Below, piece after piece: positions 57,181 through 64,000 of a stretch of DNA of 64,000 nucleotides. The stretch is from Mycolicibacterium parafortuitum (GTDB lineage: Bacteria > Actinomycetota > Actinomycetes > Mycobacteriales > Mycobacteriaceae). Position numbers and translations under genes: made by a program. The notes below the pieces were generated by a model. It searched no databases, was not told the origin of the DNA, and worked only from the letters and a program-made list of their open reading frames with translations. The stretch is taken from positions 1 through 64,000 of the forward strand of contig NZ_AP022598.1 in NCBI RefSeq assembly GCF_010725485.1. The letters are read 5' to 3'. Position 1 is the first letter of the stretch, and each line of letters opens with the position of its first letter.

Positions 57181-57196
57181 TGTTACAATTGAAACA
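57181..57196. promoter_or_regulatory. Probable CapH operator overlapping the CBASS promoter
   Basis: TGTTACAATTGAAACA is a near-perfect 16-bp palindrome (14 of 16 positions) in the gap between capH and the rightward genes. It overlaps TACAAT (57184-57189), a good -10 hexamer for rightward transcription whose start would be near 57196, 36 bases before the first small ORF. A repressor bound here would block polymerase. Confidence 0.6.
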
Positions 57197-57231
57197 GTAG
57201 ATCGGATCTGGAACGGAGATGGGAGGCGGGC

Positions 57232-57351
57232 ATGCCCGGCAAAAGAGGACGTAGCGCAATCACCGGCCGGTTCGTGAGCCAGTCCACGGTGAAGAAGAAC
57301 CCGAAGACGACGACAAACGAGAGCACCGGCCAGGGTCGCAAGAAGAAGTAA
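57232..57351 (+). CDS. Small highly basic protein, 39 aa, leader gene of the CBASS operon
   Basis: ATG at 57232 is preceded by GGGAGGCGGG. The 39-residue product begins MPGKRGRSAITGRFVSQ and ends GQGRKKK, with the SAITGRFVS-type centre. Similar small basic ORFs occur near regulators in actinobacteria as I recall, but no function is known to me. It is the first gene after the operator and is probably co-transcribed with the CBASS genes; nucleic-acid binding is possible from charge alone. Confidence 0.6.
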   Translation: MPGKRGRSAITGRFVSQSTVKKNPKTTTNESTGQGRKKK

Positions 57352-57448
57352 CTCTGCATGTGGGCCATGGCCCGCCCGACCCTGCTTGTCGGTGGTGCGG
57401 GCCAAACTTAGTCACCACGCACCGCGTACAACACGATCGGAGGGGCCC

Positions 57449-57598
57449 ATGGCTCACTTCAAACGACAGTTCAGGGATGCGCTAAGCGCCAATGGGCTTG
57501 GCGAAGTCACCATCGACGGGCTCGAGGCCGACCCGTTCGTCCGCGGCACTTCTCCGGACCCAGCTAAGTCACGGTCGCCATTTCGCCGACCCCGTTGA
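57449..57598 (+). CDS. Small uncharacterised protein, 49 aa, upstream of the CD-NTase
   Basis: ATG at 57449 follows GGAGGGG with good spacing. 49 residues: MAHFKRQFRDALSANGLGEV at the start, an acidic middle and a Pro/Arg-rich end. No membrane segment. Its stop lies 17 bases before the CD-NTase ATG, so it is part of the same operon. Not a known CBASS protein; function unknown. Confidence 0.55.
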   Translation: MAHFKRQFRDALSANGLGEVTIDGLEADPFVRGTSPDPAKSRSPFRRPR

Positions 57599-57615
57599 GC
57601 AGCGAGGATCTCCCC

Positions 57616-58617
57616 ATGCATAACCACGTCAACCACAGTGACCTGTCGACGTTCGCGGTAAACAAGGTCAACGTGCCCGCTGAGACGGCGAAGTCGCGGC
57701 GTTCTCAGGTCGCACACCTGCGGACCCGTCTGGAGTCTTATATCGCTGACCACCCCAATTACGACCTCGTGAAGATGCGCGGCTCGGGCAGCGTCGCCAA
57801 GCACACCGCCATCAAAGCGAGCTCCGACACCGACATCGCCGCGTACGTCCGCGCCAGCGCCGTCGGCGGTTTGGACGTCGACGAGGCACAACTTCTCCAG
57901 TGGCTCCGCGACCGCTGCGTGGAAGTGTATGGCGCGACCAAGGACGCCAGCGACTTCGAAATCTCGCACCACGCGGTCGGCATCACGATGCACGGCAGCG
58001 GCCTCAAAATCGACGTAGCCCCGGTGCTCTACGAGGGTGAGCCGGACGACCGAGGATACCTCGTCACCCAGACCGGCGACCGGGTGCTGACGTCGGTGAC
58101 CCTGCACAAGGAGTTCCTCAATAAGCGGCGCGCACAGGGCGGCCCCAACTACAAAGAACTCATCCGCCTGGTCAAGGCATTCGTGCACCGCGCCAAGACC
58201 GAGGCGGCCGCCTCCGGACCGGAGCTTCGGTTCAAGTCCTTTATCGTCGAGCTCATCGTTGCTCACCTTTGGGACAACGGCTGGCTGAACAAGCCGTTCG
58301 CAATTGACGACTATCCACGCGCTTTCGAGCAGTTCCTCGCCTATATCGCCATGACCGAACTCAAAGAGCCGATTCTCTTCACGGACTACTACCAGGCCAA
58401 CGACGTCGATACCTGCACCGACCCCGTGCAGGTCTGGGACCCGGTCAACCCGTCCAACAACGTGACACGCGGATACTCCGATTACGACCGCCAACGCCTC
58501 GTCACACGGTGCTCCGAAGCGCTCGACAAGGTCAACACCGCCTCAGCGGCCACAAACAAAACATCAGCCGTGGCCGCGTGGAAAACCCTCTTCGGCCCAA
58601 CTTTCCCGGGGGCGTGA
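57616..58617 (+). CDS. CBASS CD-NTase (cyclic oligonucleotide synthase), CdnC/CdnD-like
   Basis: 333 residues, cGAS/DncV-like nucleotidyltransferase. The active site is complete: GSGS at 56-59, D71 and D73 in SSDTDI, and D133 in LKIDVAPVL. A helical OAS1_C-like domain follows (from about 165; GPNYKELIRLVKAFVHRA). The HORMA-TRIP13-NucC context is that of CdnC or CdnD enzymes, expected product 3',3',3'-cyclic tri-AMP; clade and product are inferred. ATG 57616 has GAGGA upstream; the TTG at 57595 is less likely. The HORMA gene follows after one base. Confidence 0.9.
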   Translation: MHNHVNHSDLSTFAVNKVNVPAETAKSRRSQVAHLRTRLESYIADHPNYDLVKMRGSGSVAKHTAIKASSDTDIAAYVRASAVGGLDVDEAQLLQWLRDRCVEVYGATKDASDFEISHHAVGITMHGSGLKIDVAPVLYEGEPDDRGYLVTQTGDRVLTSVTLHKEFLNKRRAQGGPNYKELIRLVKAFVHRAKTEAAASGPELRFKSFIVELIVAHLWDNGWLNKPFAIDDYPRAFEQFLAYIAMTELKEPILFTDYYQANDVDTCTDPVQVWDPVNPSNNVTRGYSDYDRQRLVTRCSEALDKVNTASAATNKTSAVAAWKTLFGPTFPGA

Positions 58618-58618
58618 C

Positions 58619-59122
58619 ATGACTACCTCATCTACGCGCTCGTCCACCTTCACCATCACGAACGCCCGCGAGATTGCGGCCAGTGTTGGCGCCGATCTAC
58701 GCAACCTGTATTCGAAGTACGGCGACCCGCAACCGAGCCTCATCGAGGTGTTCACCGAGGAACTCGCCCTGTACCTCAAGGCTGGGTACCTCGAGTTTGT
58801 GCAGTTCGGATTCCGCGACGGAGACCGATGGGTGCTCAAGCTCCAATACACTGCCGTCAGCGGCGGATACCTTCGCAACGACACTCCCGGGAACCTGCCC
58901 AGCGCGATGGCGGTCATCGGTCACGACTTTCACAGTTACCTCGAGCAGAATTCCGAGTTCTTTGCGCTCTCTCCCGAGGGCCGGGCTGCGTTCAAGGCGA
59001 CCCTTCCCACGAACCGGACGCCGGGTACGGCGCCGACCGCCAACCGCGCGATATCGACCGCTGGCACCCAGTTTTCCAATAACGGCCGCGGCGTCGACCG
59101 CACCGTCTACCTCGACATCTGA
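58619..59122 (+). CDS. cap7: CBASS HORMA-domain protein Cap7
   Basis: 167 residues matching bacterial single-domain HORMA proteins: FTITNAREIAASVGADLRNL and FGFRDGDRWVLKLQYTAVSG, then a C-terminal part rich in Gly/Asn/Thr (GTAPTANRAISTAGTQFSNN) that can act as the moving safety-belt and ends RTVYLDI. In type III CBASS, Cap7 binds peptide and activates the CD-NTase by direct contact. Only one HORMA gene is present, so this is the single-HORMA layout. Identification relies mainly on position between CD-NTase and TRIP13; sequence match is weak by eye. Confidence 0.78.
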   Translation: MTTSSTRSSTFTITNAREIAASVGADLRNLYSKYGDPQPSLIEVFTEELALYLKAGYLEFVQFGFRDGDRWVLKLQYTAVSGGYLRNDTPGNLPSAMAVIGHDFHSYLEQNSEFFALSPEGRAAFKATLPTNRTPGTAPTANRAISTAGTQFSNNGRGVDRTVYLDI

Positions 59123-59186
59123 TCTACCACCCGCCGTCTGCGGTTTTGCCACCTCCAACACCAGGCCTCTGCTAGGAGCGAACTCA

Positions 59187-60131
59187 GTGCCGGATTCGAC
59201 CAGCCTCTTCCACCCGGTCATTACCCTCCCTGACGACGTTCGTGCCGAGCGCTACGCACGGTTGGTGGGCCTCGACGCGATCAAGACCAGGCTGCGCAAA
59301 GAGGCTGCCGTTCTGGCCGACCCGTCGACGCTGACTACCTGGGCGGCAAAGAACCACCCAAAGGTAAAGCTCGATGACCACTCGATCACTCTGCTGAGTG
59401 ATCGTGCCCCTCTACTGCTGTTCGCCGGCGATGTCGGCTCCGGCAAGTCCGCGTTGGCGGAGAGCTTTGGATGTGATCTCGCCGTCCGCATGGGCCTTGA
59501 GGTCGAACTGTGGCGACTCAAGCTCTCGACTCGCGGATCGGGACACGTAGGCGAAATGACCAGCCTGATCAGCTCGGCGTTTGAGGAGGTCAGATCCGAG
59601 GCCAAGCTCGGCCGCAACTACAGCACCGGCAAAGTCACGAAGATCACGATTATGGTCGTCGACGAAGCCGACGCACTCGCCCAATCCCGTGAATCCACGC
59701 AAATGCACCATGAGGACCGTGCAGGTGTAGACGCGTTCCTCGCCGAGATCGACAGTCTCGCCGGCTCCGGCACTCCCCTGCTTGTGGTGATGTGCACAAA
59801 CCGGCTCGCGGCCCTCGACCCCGCCGTCAAGCGCCGCGCGGCAGCAATATTCGAGTTCGGTAGGCCCAACGACGAACAGCGCCGCCAGGTCATCACGACA
59901 GCGTTCAAGAACTACGATCTCCCCGCCGACACCATCGACAAGCTGGTCATCGCGACCGGAGCCCAGGGTCCCCACTGCTATGGATTCACCTACTCCGACC
60001 TCACGCAGCGCCTTGTACCCAGCGCCATCTTGGCCGCCTACCCGGACGGCGCGATCACGGCAGACCTGTTGTTGACAGTGGCTGCTGAACTGGGTCCCAC
60101 CACTGCCTTCGACGACCAAGCCTCGGAATAA
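59187..60131 (+). CDS. cap6: CBASS TRIP13/Pch2-like AAA+ ATPase Cap6
   Basis: 314 residues. Walker A GDVGSGKS at 81-88, Walker B IMVVDEAD with D159 and E160, sensor 1 N205 in MCTNR, and arginine fingers R216-R217 in VKRRAAAIFEF. Compact AAA+ with no extra domain, as in CBASS Cap6. It unfolds the closed HORMA from its partner and so keeps the CD-NTase off until infection. GTG 59187 is preceded by TAGGAGCG; the open frame upstream is out of frame with cap7 and not coding. Confidence 0.9.
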   Translation: MPDSTSLFHPVITLPDDVRAERYARLVGLDAIKTRLRKEAAVLADPSTLTTWAAKNHPKVKLDDHSITLLSDRAPLLLFAGDVGSGKSALAESFGCDLAVRMGLEVELWRLKLSTRGSGHVGEMTSLISSAFEEVRSEAKLGRNYSTGKVTKITIMVVDEADALAQSRESTQMHHEDRAGVDAFLAEIDSLAGSGTPLLVVMCTNRLAALDPAVKRRAAAIFEFGRPNDEQRRQVITTAFKNYDLPADTIDKLVIATGAQGPHCYGFTYSDLTQRLVPSAILAAYPDGAITADLLLTVAAELGPTTAFDDQASE

Positions 60132-60177
60132 CCCCGTCGCAGCCTTCCCGAACCTCCGCACTCACTAAGGAGTTGCC

Positions 60178-60969
60178 ATGACTCGTACTTTCGATGTCGC
60201 AGCAGCGTTTCGTCGTAAGCAATCAACACTTCTCGACTCCCACGCCTCCATTCGTAATGTAAGCAGTCATCCCACGACTCTCGGAAACCACTCTGAGGCT
60301 GATTGGTCGGGTGTATTGAGGGGCTTTCTGCCCGAGCGCTACGTCGTCGGGCCAATCTTTGCAGTTGATGCTGACGGCGCCACGAGCGAACAGATCGACG
60401 TAGCGGTCTACGACCGCCAGTACTCGCCTCTCTGGTTCGGGTCGCAAGGCGGGGCCGACTTCGTGCCCGTGGAAGCCGTCTACGCGGTCTTCGAGGTCAA
60501 GCCCATCGTCAATACGACGTACATCACCGCCGCACGCCAAAAGATCGCATCGGTCCGCCGGCTGCGCCGGACGTCGGCGCCAATAAAACACGCCGGCGGG
60601 ACCTACGGCGCTGTTGACCCATCGGCCAAACACGTCATCGGCGGTCTTCTGGCAGCAGAGGCGTCCTGGTCGGATCGCGAAGCGACCGTTGCGAAGCTTC
60701 GGGAACACCTTCCGTCAGTAGGCCAAGACGACTCGCTCGACATCGGCATCGCGGTCGACACGGTCGCGTTCGACTACACGCCGGTGCCGGTCGAACTAGG
60801 GAGCCGCGAGGACACGATTCCGCTTGAATTCAGCGCTGAATCCGACCAGCTGATTCACTTCGGAATCCGGCTTTTTCGCCAACTACAGCAACTCGGGACT
60901 GTGCTTGCCATTGATATGAGTGCTTACGAGACAGCACTTGGCTCGCCCATAAAACGCGCGGCTAACTAG
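60178..60969 (+). CDS. nucC: CBASS effector nuclease NucC
   Basis: 263 residues strongly resembling E. coli NucC: EQIDVAVYDRQYSP (D74), VEAVYAVFEVKP (E106, K108), KIASVRRLRRTSAPIKHAGG and GGLLAAEASWSD. E. coli NucC has D73, E104 and K106. It is a homotrimer that becomes a hexamer on binding cyclic tri-AMP and then cuts dsDNA non-specifically, killing the cell. Families of this type are also listed as DUF6602. AAGGAG precedes the ATG; 46 bases after cap6. Last gene of the operon. Confidence 0.93.
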   Translation: MTRTFDVAAAFRRKQSTLLDSHASIRNVSSHPTTLGNHSEADWSGVLRGFLPERYVVGPIFAVDADGATSEQIDVAVYDRQYSPLWFGSQGGADFVPVEAVYAVFEVKPIVNTTYITAARQKIASVRRLRRTSAPIKHAGGTYGAVDPSAKHVIGGLLAAEASWSDREATVAKLREHLPSVGQDDSLDIGIAVDTVAFDYTPVPVELGSREDTIPLEFSAESDQLIHFGIRLFRQLQQLGTVLAIDMSAYETALGSPIKRAAN

Positions 60970-61246
60970 GCCGAGCACAGATCGTCGGCGACGGTGAGCA
61001 CCCTCTCGTCGTACACCCCTGCGCTCTCGGTGTGCCACGATGGAGATGACTGTGCCGCAAGGCGTTGTCGGCCACAAACGGGTGGCTGACTGCGGAACCG
61101 CTGACTGTATCGAGATGGTTCTGCCGGCAGCCGTCTCAAACAAAGTGACGGTCACCAGCAACGAGCCGCCAAGCACATTGAGACCGGACAACAGAACAGA
61201 CGGGCATTCGCCAGACGAACCTGCGCCTGTTTGTCGGACGGCGGGC
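60970..61246. other. Region after nucC, no gene seen
   Basis: 277 bases. A GGTTCTGCCGGCAGCC dyad near 61115 could terminate the CBASS transcript. Open frames here on both strands have no ribosome binding site. Confidence 0.4.
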
Positions 61247-61507
61247 TCAACTGTTGTCGTCGAGCGGCGCGGTCGGCGCCGGGGGCGCATGCACCCAGAC
61301 CAACGGATAACGCCCGTCTCGGTCACGCAAGGGCGCCACGCCGACGGCGAAGCCTGACGTCGGGCCGAACACAGGATCATCGACCAGCACGACATTCCAA
61401 ATCTCGGCCTGACGTTCGGAACTGGCCCGTTTGACGAAGGACCACTCGCCCCGTTCCGTGATCGGGTCGCCGAGGCGCGGGACTTGCAAGGGCGGCGCTG
61501 CGGGCAT
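61247..61507 (-). CDS. Hypothetical protein, 86 aa
   Basis: ATG at 61507 preceded by GGGAG. Product of 86 residues, soluble, with Pro-rich ends (APPLQVPRLGDP; PPAPTAPLDDNS) and a beta-rich centre (EIWNVVLVDDPVFGPTSGFA). No recognised family. Converges on the CBASS operon and lies just before the IS element; the frame is open to 61645, but the start with a Shine-Dalgarno is preferred. Confidence 0.5.
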   Translation of the reverse strand: MPAAPPLQVPRLGDPITERGEWSFVKRASSERQAEIWNVVLVDDPVFGPTSGFAVGVAPLRDRDGRYPLVWVHAPPAPTAPLDDNS

Positions 61508-61794
61508 TGGAACTCCCAGATGGTGTGCTGTAGTCAGTGTCCTCCCCATCAGGCCAGAGCGCAGCGTTTTCAGACAACTACGCACCGATAGAACCCACCT
61601 CTCATTGGCGCGTGATCGCTCGACCGTCCGTAAATCCACTTCCACAGTTTTCGATGTTGACCGCGCTCACTGAATTTCCCCACTTACGCTCATCGAAATT
61701 CCCCACCCGTGTGGCTCCGCCGAGAAGGGCGGGCCTCCCTCGAAGCTGCTGGTGTCTGACGCCAGTTGCTCCATCGAAGGAGGCCCGCTTTCTC

Positions 61795-63156
61795 ATGCTC
61801 ACATGGGAGGACGACTTGGAAGTACATGCCCTACGCAAACGTGGTTGGTCGATCTCGGCGATCGCCCGCCACACCGGCTTCGATCGCAAAACGGTCCGCA
61901 AGTACCTCGACGGTGACGGGGAGCCCGGGGTCCGGGCTCGCCGCGGCCCGGACCCGTTCGAGCCGTTCGTCGACTACGTCACCGCCCGCCTGGTCGAGGA
62001 CCCGCATCTATGGGCCCGCACCCTCTACGACGAGCTCGAGGATCTCGGGTTCGCGCTGTCGTATCAAAGCCTGACCCGCAACATCCGAGCCCGCAATCTG
62101 CGCCCGGTGTGTGAGGCGTGCCGCTCGGTCACCCAGCGTCCGAACGCGGTGATCCCGCACGAGCCCGGTGATGAAACCCAATGGGATTGGCTGGATTTGC
62201 CCGATCCGCCCGAGTTCTGGGGGTGGGGCAAGACCGCGCACCTGCTGGTGGGCTCGCTGGCTCATTCGGCCAAATGGCGAGGGTCGTTGTCGCCCTCGCA
62301 GGACCAACCGCATCTGGTCTCCGGCCTTGACCGCGTGACCCGCGGCTTGGGTGGGTGCACACGGGTGTGGCGGTTTGACCGGATGGCCACAGTCTGCGAC
62401 CCCGGCAGCGGCCGGGTGACCGCCTCGTTCGCCGGGGTGGCCAAGCACTACGGGGTTTCGGTGGCGATCTGCCCGCCGCGGCGCGGCAACCGCAAAGGTG
62501 TGGTGGAAAAGGCCAACCACACTGCCGCGCAACGCTGGTGGCGCACTCTGGCCGACGACATGACCGTCGAGGCGGCCCAAGCCAGCCTGGACCGCTTCGC
62601 CCAAGTGCGTGGCGATACCCGGCTACGGGCCACCGCCGACGGCCGGTCCTCGGTCGCCGCGGTGGCCAAGACCGAACCGCTGGCTCCGGTGCCGGCGGTG
62701 CCGTATCCGATGATCGTTTCCGAGACCCGCACCGCGTCGCGCCAAGCGTTGGTGTCCTACCGCGGCAACCGCTACTCGGTGCCCCCGGAACTGGCCGCCG
62801 CCCAGGTGGTGGTGTCACATCCAGTCGGCGGCGAGTTCTGCGATATCGCCACCGCCAGCGGGATCGTGATCGCCCGGCATCGGATGGCCGCTGACGGGCT
62901 CGGAGTGATGGTGCGTGACAGCGGCCATGTCATCGCGTTGGACAGCGCCGCGATGGCCACCTCCATGACCGGGCGCCCGCACCGCCGCAAGGAACGCATC
63001 CCACCCGGGCCGGCAGCTAAAGCCGCTGCCGCGCAACTGCTTCAGCAGCACGACACCGCTAAAGGTATTGACCAATCCCGCACTCCGTCCACCGATTCCA
63101 CCGTGATCGATCTGTCCGCCTACGAGCGGGCCGCCCAGAAAAGGACCATTCAGTGA
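61795..63156 (+). CDS. istA: IS21 family transposase IstA
   Basis: 453 residues. HTH at about 15-42 (WSISAIARHTGFDRKTVRKY). DDE/D integrase core: candidate first Asp in DETQWDWLDLP, second in CDPGSGRVTAS, and Glu in NRKGVVEKANHTA. C-terminal beta-barrel region (about 310-380; VSYRGNRYSVPPE). ATG 61795 follows GAAGGAGG; the open frame further upstream runs through the IS end and is not coding. Appears intact. Confidence 0.92.
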   Translation: MLTWEDDLEVHALRKRGWSISAIARHTGFDRKTVRKYLDGDGEPGVRARRGPDPFEPFVDYVTARLVEDPHLWARTLYDELEDLGFALSYQSLTRNIRARNLRPVCEACRSVTQRPNAVIPHEPGDETQWDWLDLPDPPEFWGWGKTAHLLVGSLAHSAKWRGSLSPSQDQPHLVSGLDRVTRGLGGCTRVWRFDRMATVCDPGSGRVTASFAGVAKHYGVSVAICPPRRGNRKGVVEKANHTAAQRWWRTLADDMTVEAAQASLDRFAQVRGDTRLRATADGRSSVAAVAKTEPLAPVPAVPYPMIVSETRTASRQALVSYRGNRYSVPPELAAAQVVVSHPVGGEFCDIATASGIVIARHRMAADGLGVMVRDSGHVIALDSAAMATSMTGRPHRRKERIPPGPAAKAAAAQLLQQHDTAKGIDQSRTPSTDSTVIDLSAYERAAQKRTIQ

Positions 63157-64000
63157 CCCCTACCGGCCGCACCCCGAAGACCACCACCACGACCATCGCC
63201 GAGGAATCGCCCTCAGCAGCGGCGAGCCGCTACCAGCAGCTGCGCTCGCACCTGGCCGAACTCAAACTGGCTGCCGCCGCCGAAGCCCTCCCCGCGGTCT
63301 TGGACCAGGCCAGCGCCGAAGGGCTCTCGCTCACCGCCGCCCTGGAAGGCTGCTGGCCGTCGAAGTGGAAGCCTCCACCGCCCGCCGGCTCGCCGGGAGA
63401 CTGCGGTTCGCCTGCCTGCCCACCCCGGCCACCCTCGACGACTTCAACGTCGATGCCGCCGCCGGGATCGACCGCAACCTCATCGACGAGCTGGGCACCT
63501 GCCGCTACCTCGAATCGGCGACCAACATCCTGCTCATCGGCCCACCAGGCACCGGCAAAACCCACTTATCCGTGGGATTGGCCAGGGCCGCCGCCTATGC
63601 CGGCTACCGCACCTACTTCACCACCGCCGCGGATCTCGCGGCCCGCTGCCATCGCGCCGCGATCGAAGGCCGCTGGGCTACCACTATGCGTTTCTACGCC
63701 GGGCCGACGCTGCTCGTAATCGACGAACTCGGCTATCTACCATTACCGGCAGAGGCGGCCTCGGCACTGTTTCAGGTTGTCTCCCAACGCTATCTGAAAA
63801 CCAGCATCGTCATCACCACCAACCGTGGAGTGGGCGCCTGGGGCGAAATCCTCGGAGACACCACCGTCGCAGCCGCCATGCTCGACCGCTTACTGCACCG
63901 CTCGATAGTCATCAACCTCGACGGCGAGTCCTACCGCCTGCGTGACCACCAAGCCGCCGCCGAAACCCTGCGCCGAACCACCACCGGCAACCGCCAACAA
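63153..64000 (+). pseudogene. istB: IS21 helper ATPase IstB, one-base frameshift and cut by the window end
   Basis: GTG at 63153 overlaps the istA stop. In frame the product reads normally to about residue 65 (LSLTAALE), then shifts at 63347/63348, where CTG GAA GGC should continue as LERLLAVE; one base, probably a C, is missing. After shifting frame the sequence is a normal IstB: GPPGTGKTHLSVGLA (Walker A near 63540), LLVIDELGYLPL (Walker B near 63715), IVITTNR and DRLLHRS. No stop is reached by 64000. Either a pseudogene or a sequencing error. Confidence 0.85.

Larger units (their letters stand above)
61655..64000 (+). mobile_element. IS21-family insertion sequence, truncated by the window end
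   Basis: The left end carries multiple terminal repeats: CGCTCACTGAATTTCCCCAC (61664-61683) and CGCTCATCGAAATTCCCCAC (61687-61706), 17 of 20 identical, 23 bases apart. A TG at 61655 is a plausible outer end. Inside are istA (61795) and istB (63153) overlapping by four bases, the IS21 arrangement. The right end and target-site duplication lie outside the window. Confidence 0.8.

Noticed and set aside
60178..60969. NucC as a novel effector of unknown family
   Set aside because: The motifs EQIDVAVYDRQYSP and YAVFEVK and the HAGG segment line up with E. coli NucC, so it is a known effector type.
61671..61706. CRISPR-like direct repeats
   Set aside because: Only two units with a 23-base period, at the end of an IS21 element; these are the transposase-binding terminal repeats.

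Overview
The window is high-GC mycobacterial chromosome, most likely from a rapid grower of the Mycolicibacterium type. The gene order follows M. tuberculosis Rv3328c (sigJ), Rv3329, Rv3330 (dacB1), Rv3335c, Rv3336c (trpS), Rv3340-Rv3342 (metY, metX, methyltransferase), Rv3355c-Rv3356c (DUF3017, folD), Rv3359, Rv3361c-Rv3365c (mfpA and its conservon), Rv3366, Rv3368c and Rv3370c (dnaE2). Extra genes are inserted between these blocks. GTG starts, four-base stop/start overlaps and apparently leaderless promoters also fit mycobacteria. All assignments come from reading the sequence and from recall of families; no database search was possible.

Layout. 0-5.3 kb: AI-2E-type permease, a CMD-family protein with a matching ECF41 promoter, sigJ, an APC permease and a universal stress protein. 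5.4-14.2 kb: one giant exported protein combining Ig-like repeats, beta-propellers and an M4 metallopeptidase. 14.3-19 kb: aldehyde dehydrogenase, Lrp regulator and class-III aminotransferase (probable amine catabolism), then an SMP-30-like protein. 19-24 kb: small secreted protein, GAF-LuxR regulator and two acyl-CoA synthetases. 24-31.6 kb: metallophosphoesterase, dacB1, YihY-type membrane protein, trpS, secreted lipase, exonuclease III and an alpha/beta hydrolase. 31.6-37.9 kb: SAM-IV riboswitch with metY-metX-methyltransferase, folD-DUF3017, an OYE-type oxidoreductase and a TetR regulator. 38-42.7 kb: FHA-ABC exporter of the Rv1747 type, TetR regulator and flavohemoglobin. 42.8-47.1 kb: the mfp conservon (sensor kinase, roadblock, DUF742, GTPase, MfpA). 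47.3-54.1 kb: trmL, nitroreductase, SOS-controlled dnaE2, a degenerate GGDEF membrane protein and an HtdY-like dehydratase.

54.1-64 kb is accessory DNA. It begins with a gene-poor, lower-GC stretch. A nuclease gene with two Mrr-like active sites follows. Next is a complete type III CBASS anti-phage locus: leftward capH (XRE repressor) and capP (ImmA/IrrE metallopeptidase), and rightward two very small ORFs, a CD-NTase, a HORMA protein (Cap7), a TRIP13-like AAA+ ATPase (Cap6) and the nuclease NucC. The module ends near an orphan small gene and an IS21-family element that runs off the window; its istB carries a one-base frameshift.

How the CBASS parts should work together, from knowledge of the families: CapH represses from an AT-rich palindrome between the two transcription units, and CapP removes CapH after DNA damage. 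HORMA binding switches on the CD-NTase and Cap6 disassembles that complex. The cyclic trinucleotide made by the CD-NTase assembles NucC, which destroys DNA and aborts infection. The components belong to described families. The two small leader ORFs, the neighbouring double-Mrr nuclease and the mycobacterial setting are the parts most likely to be new.
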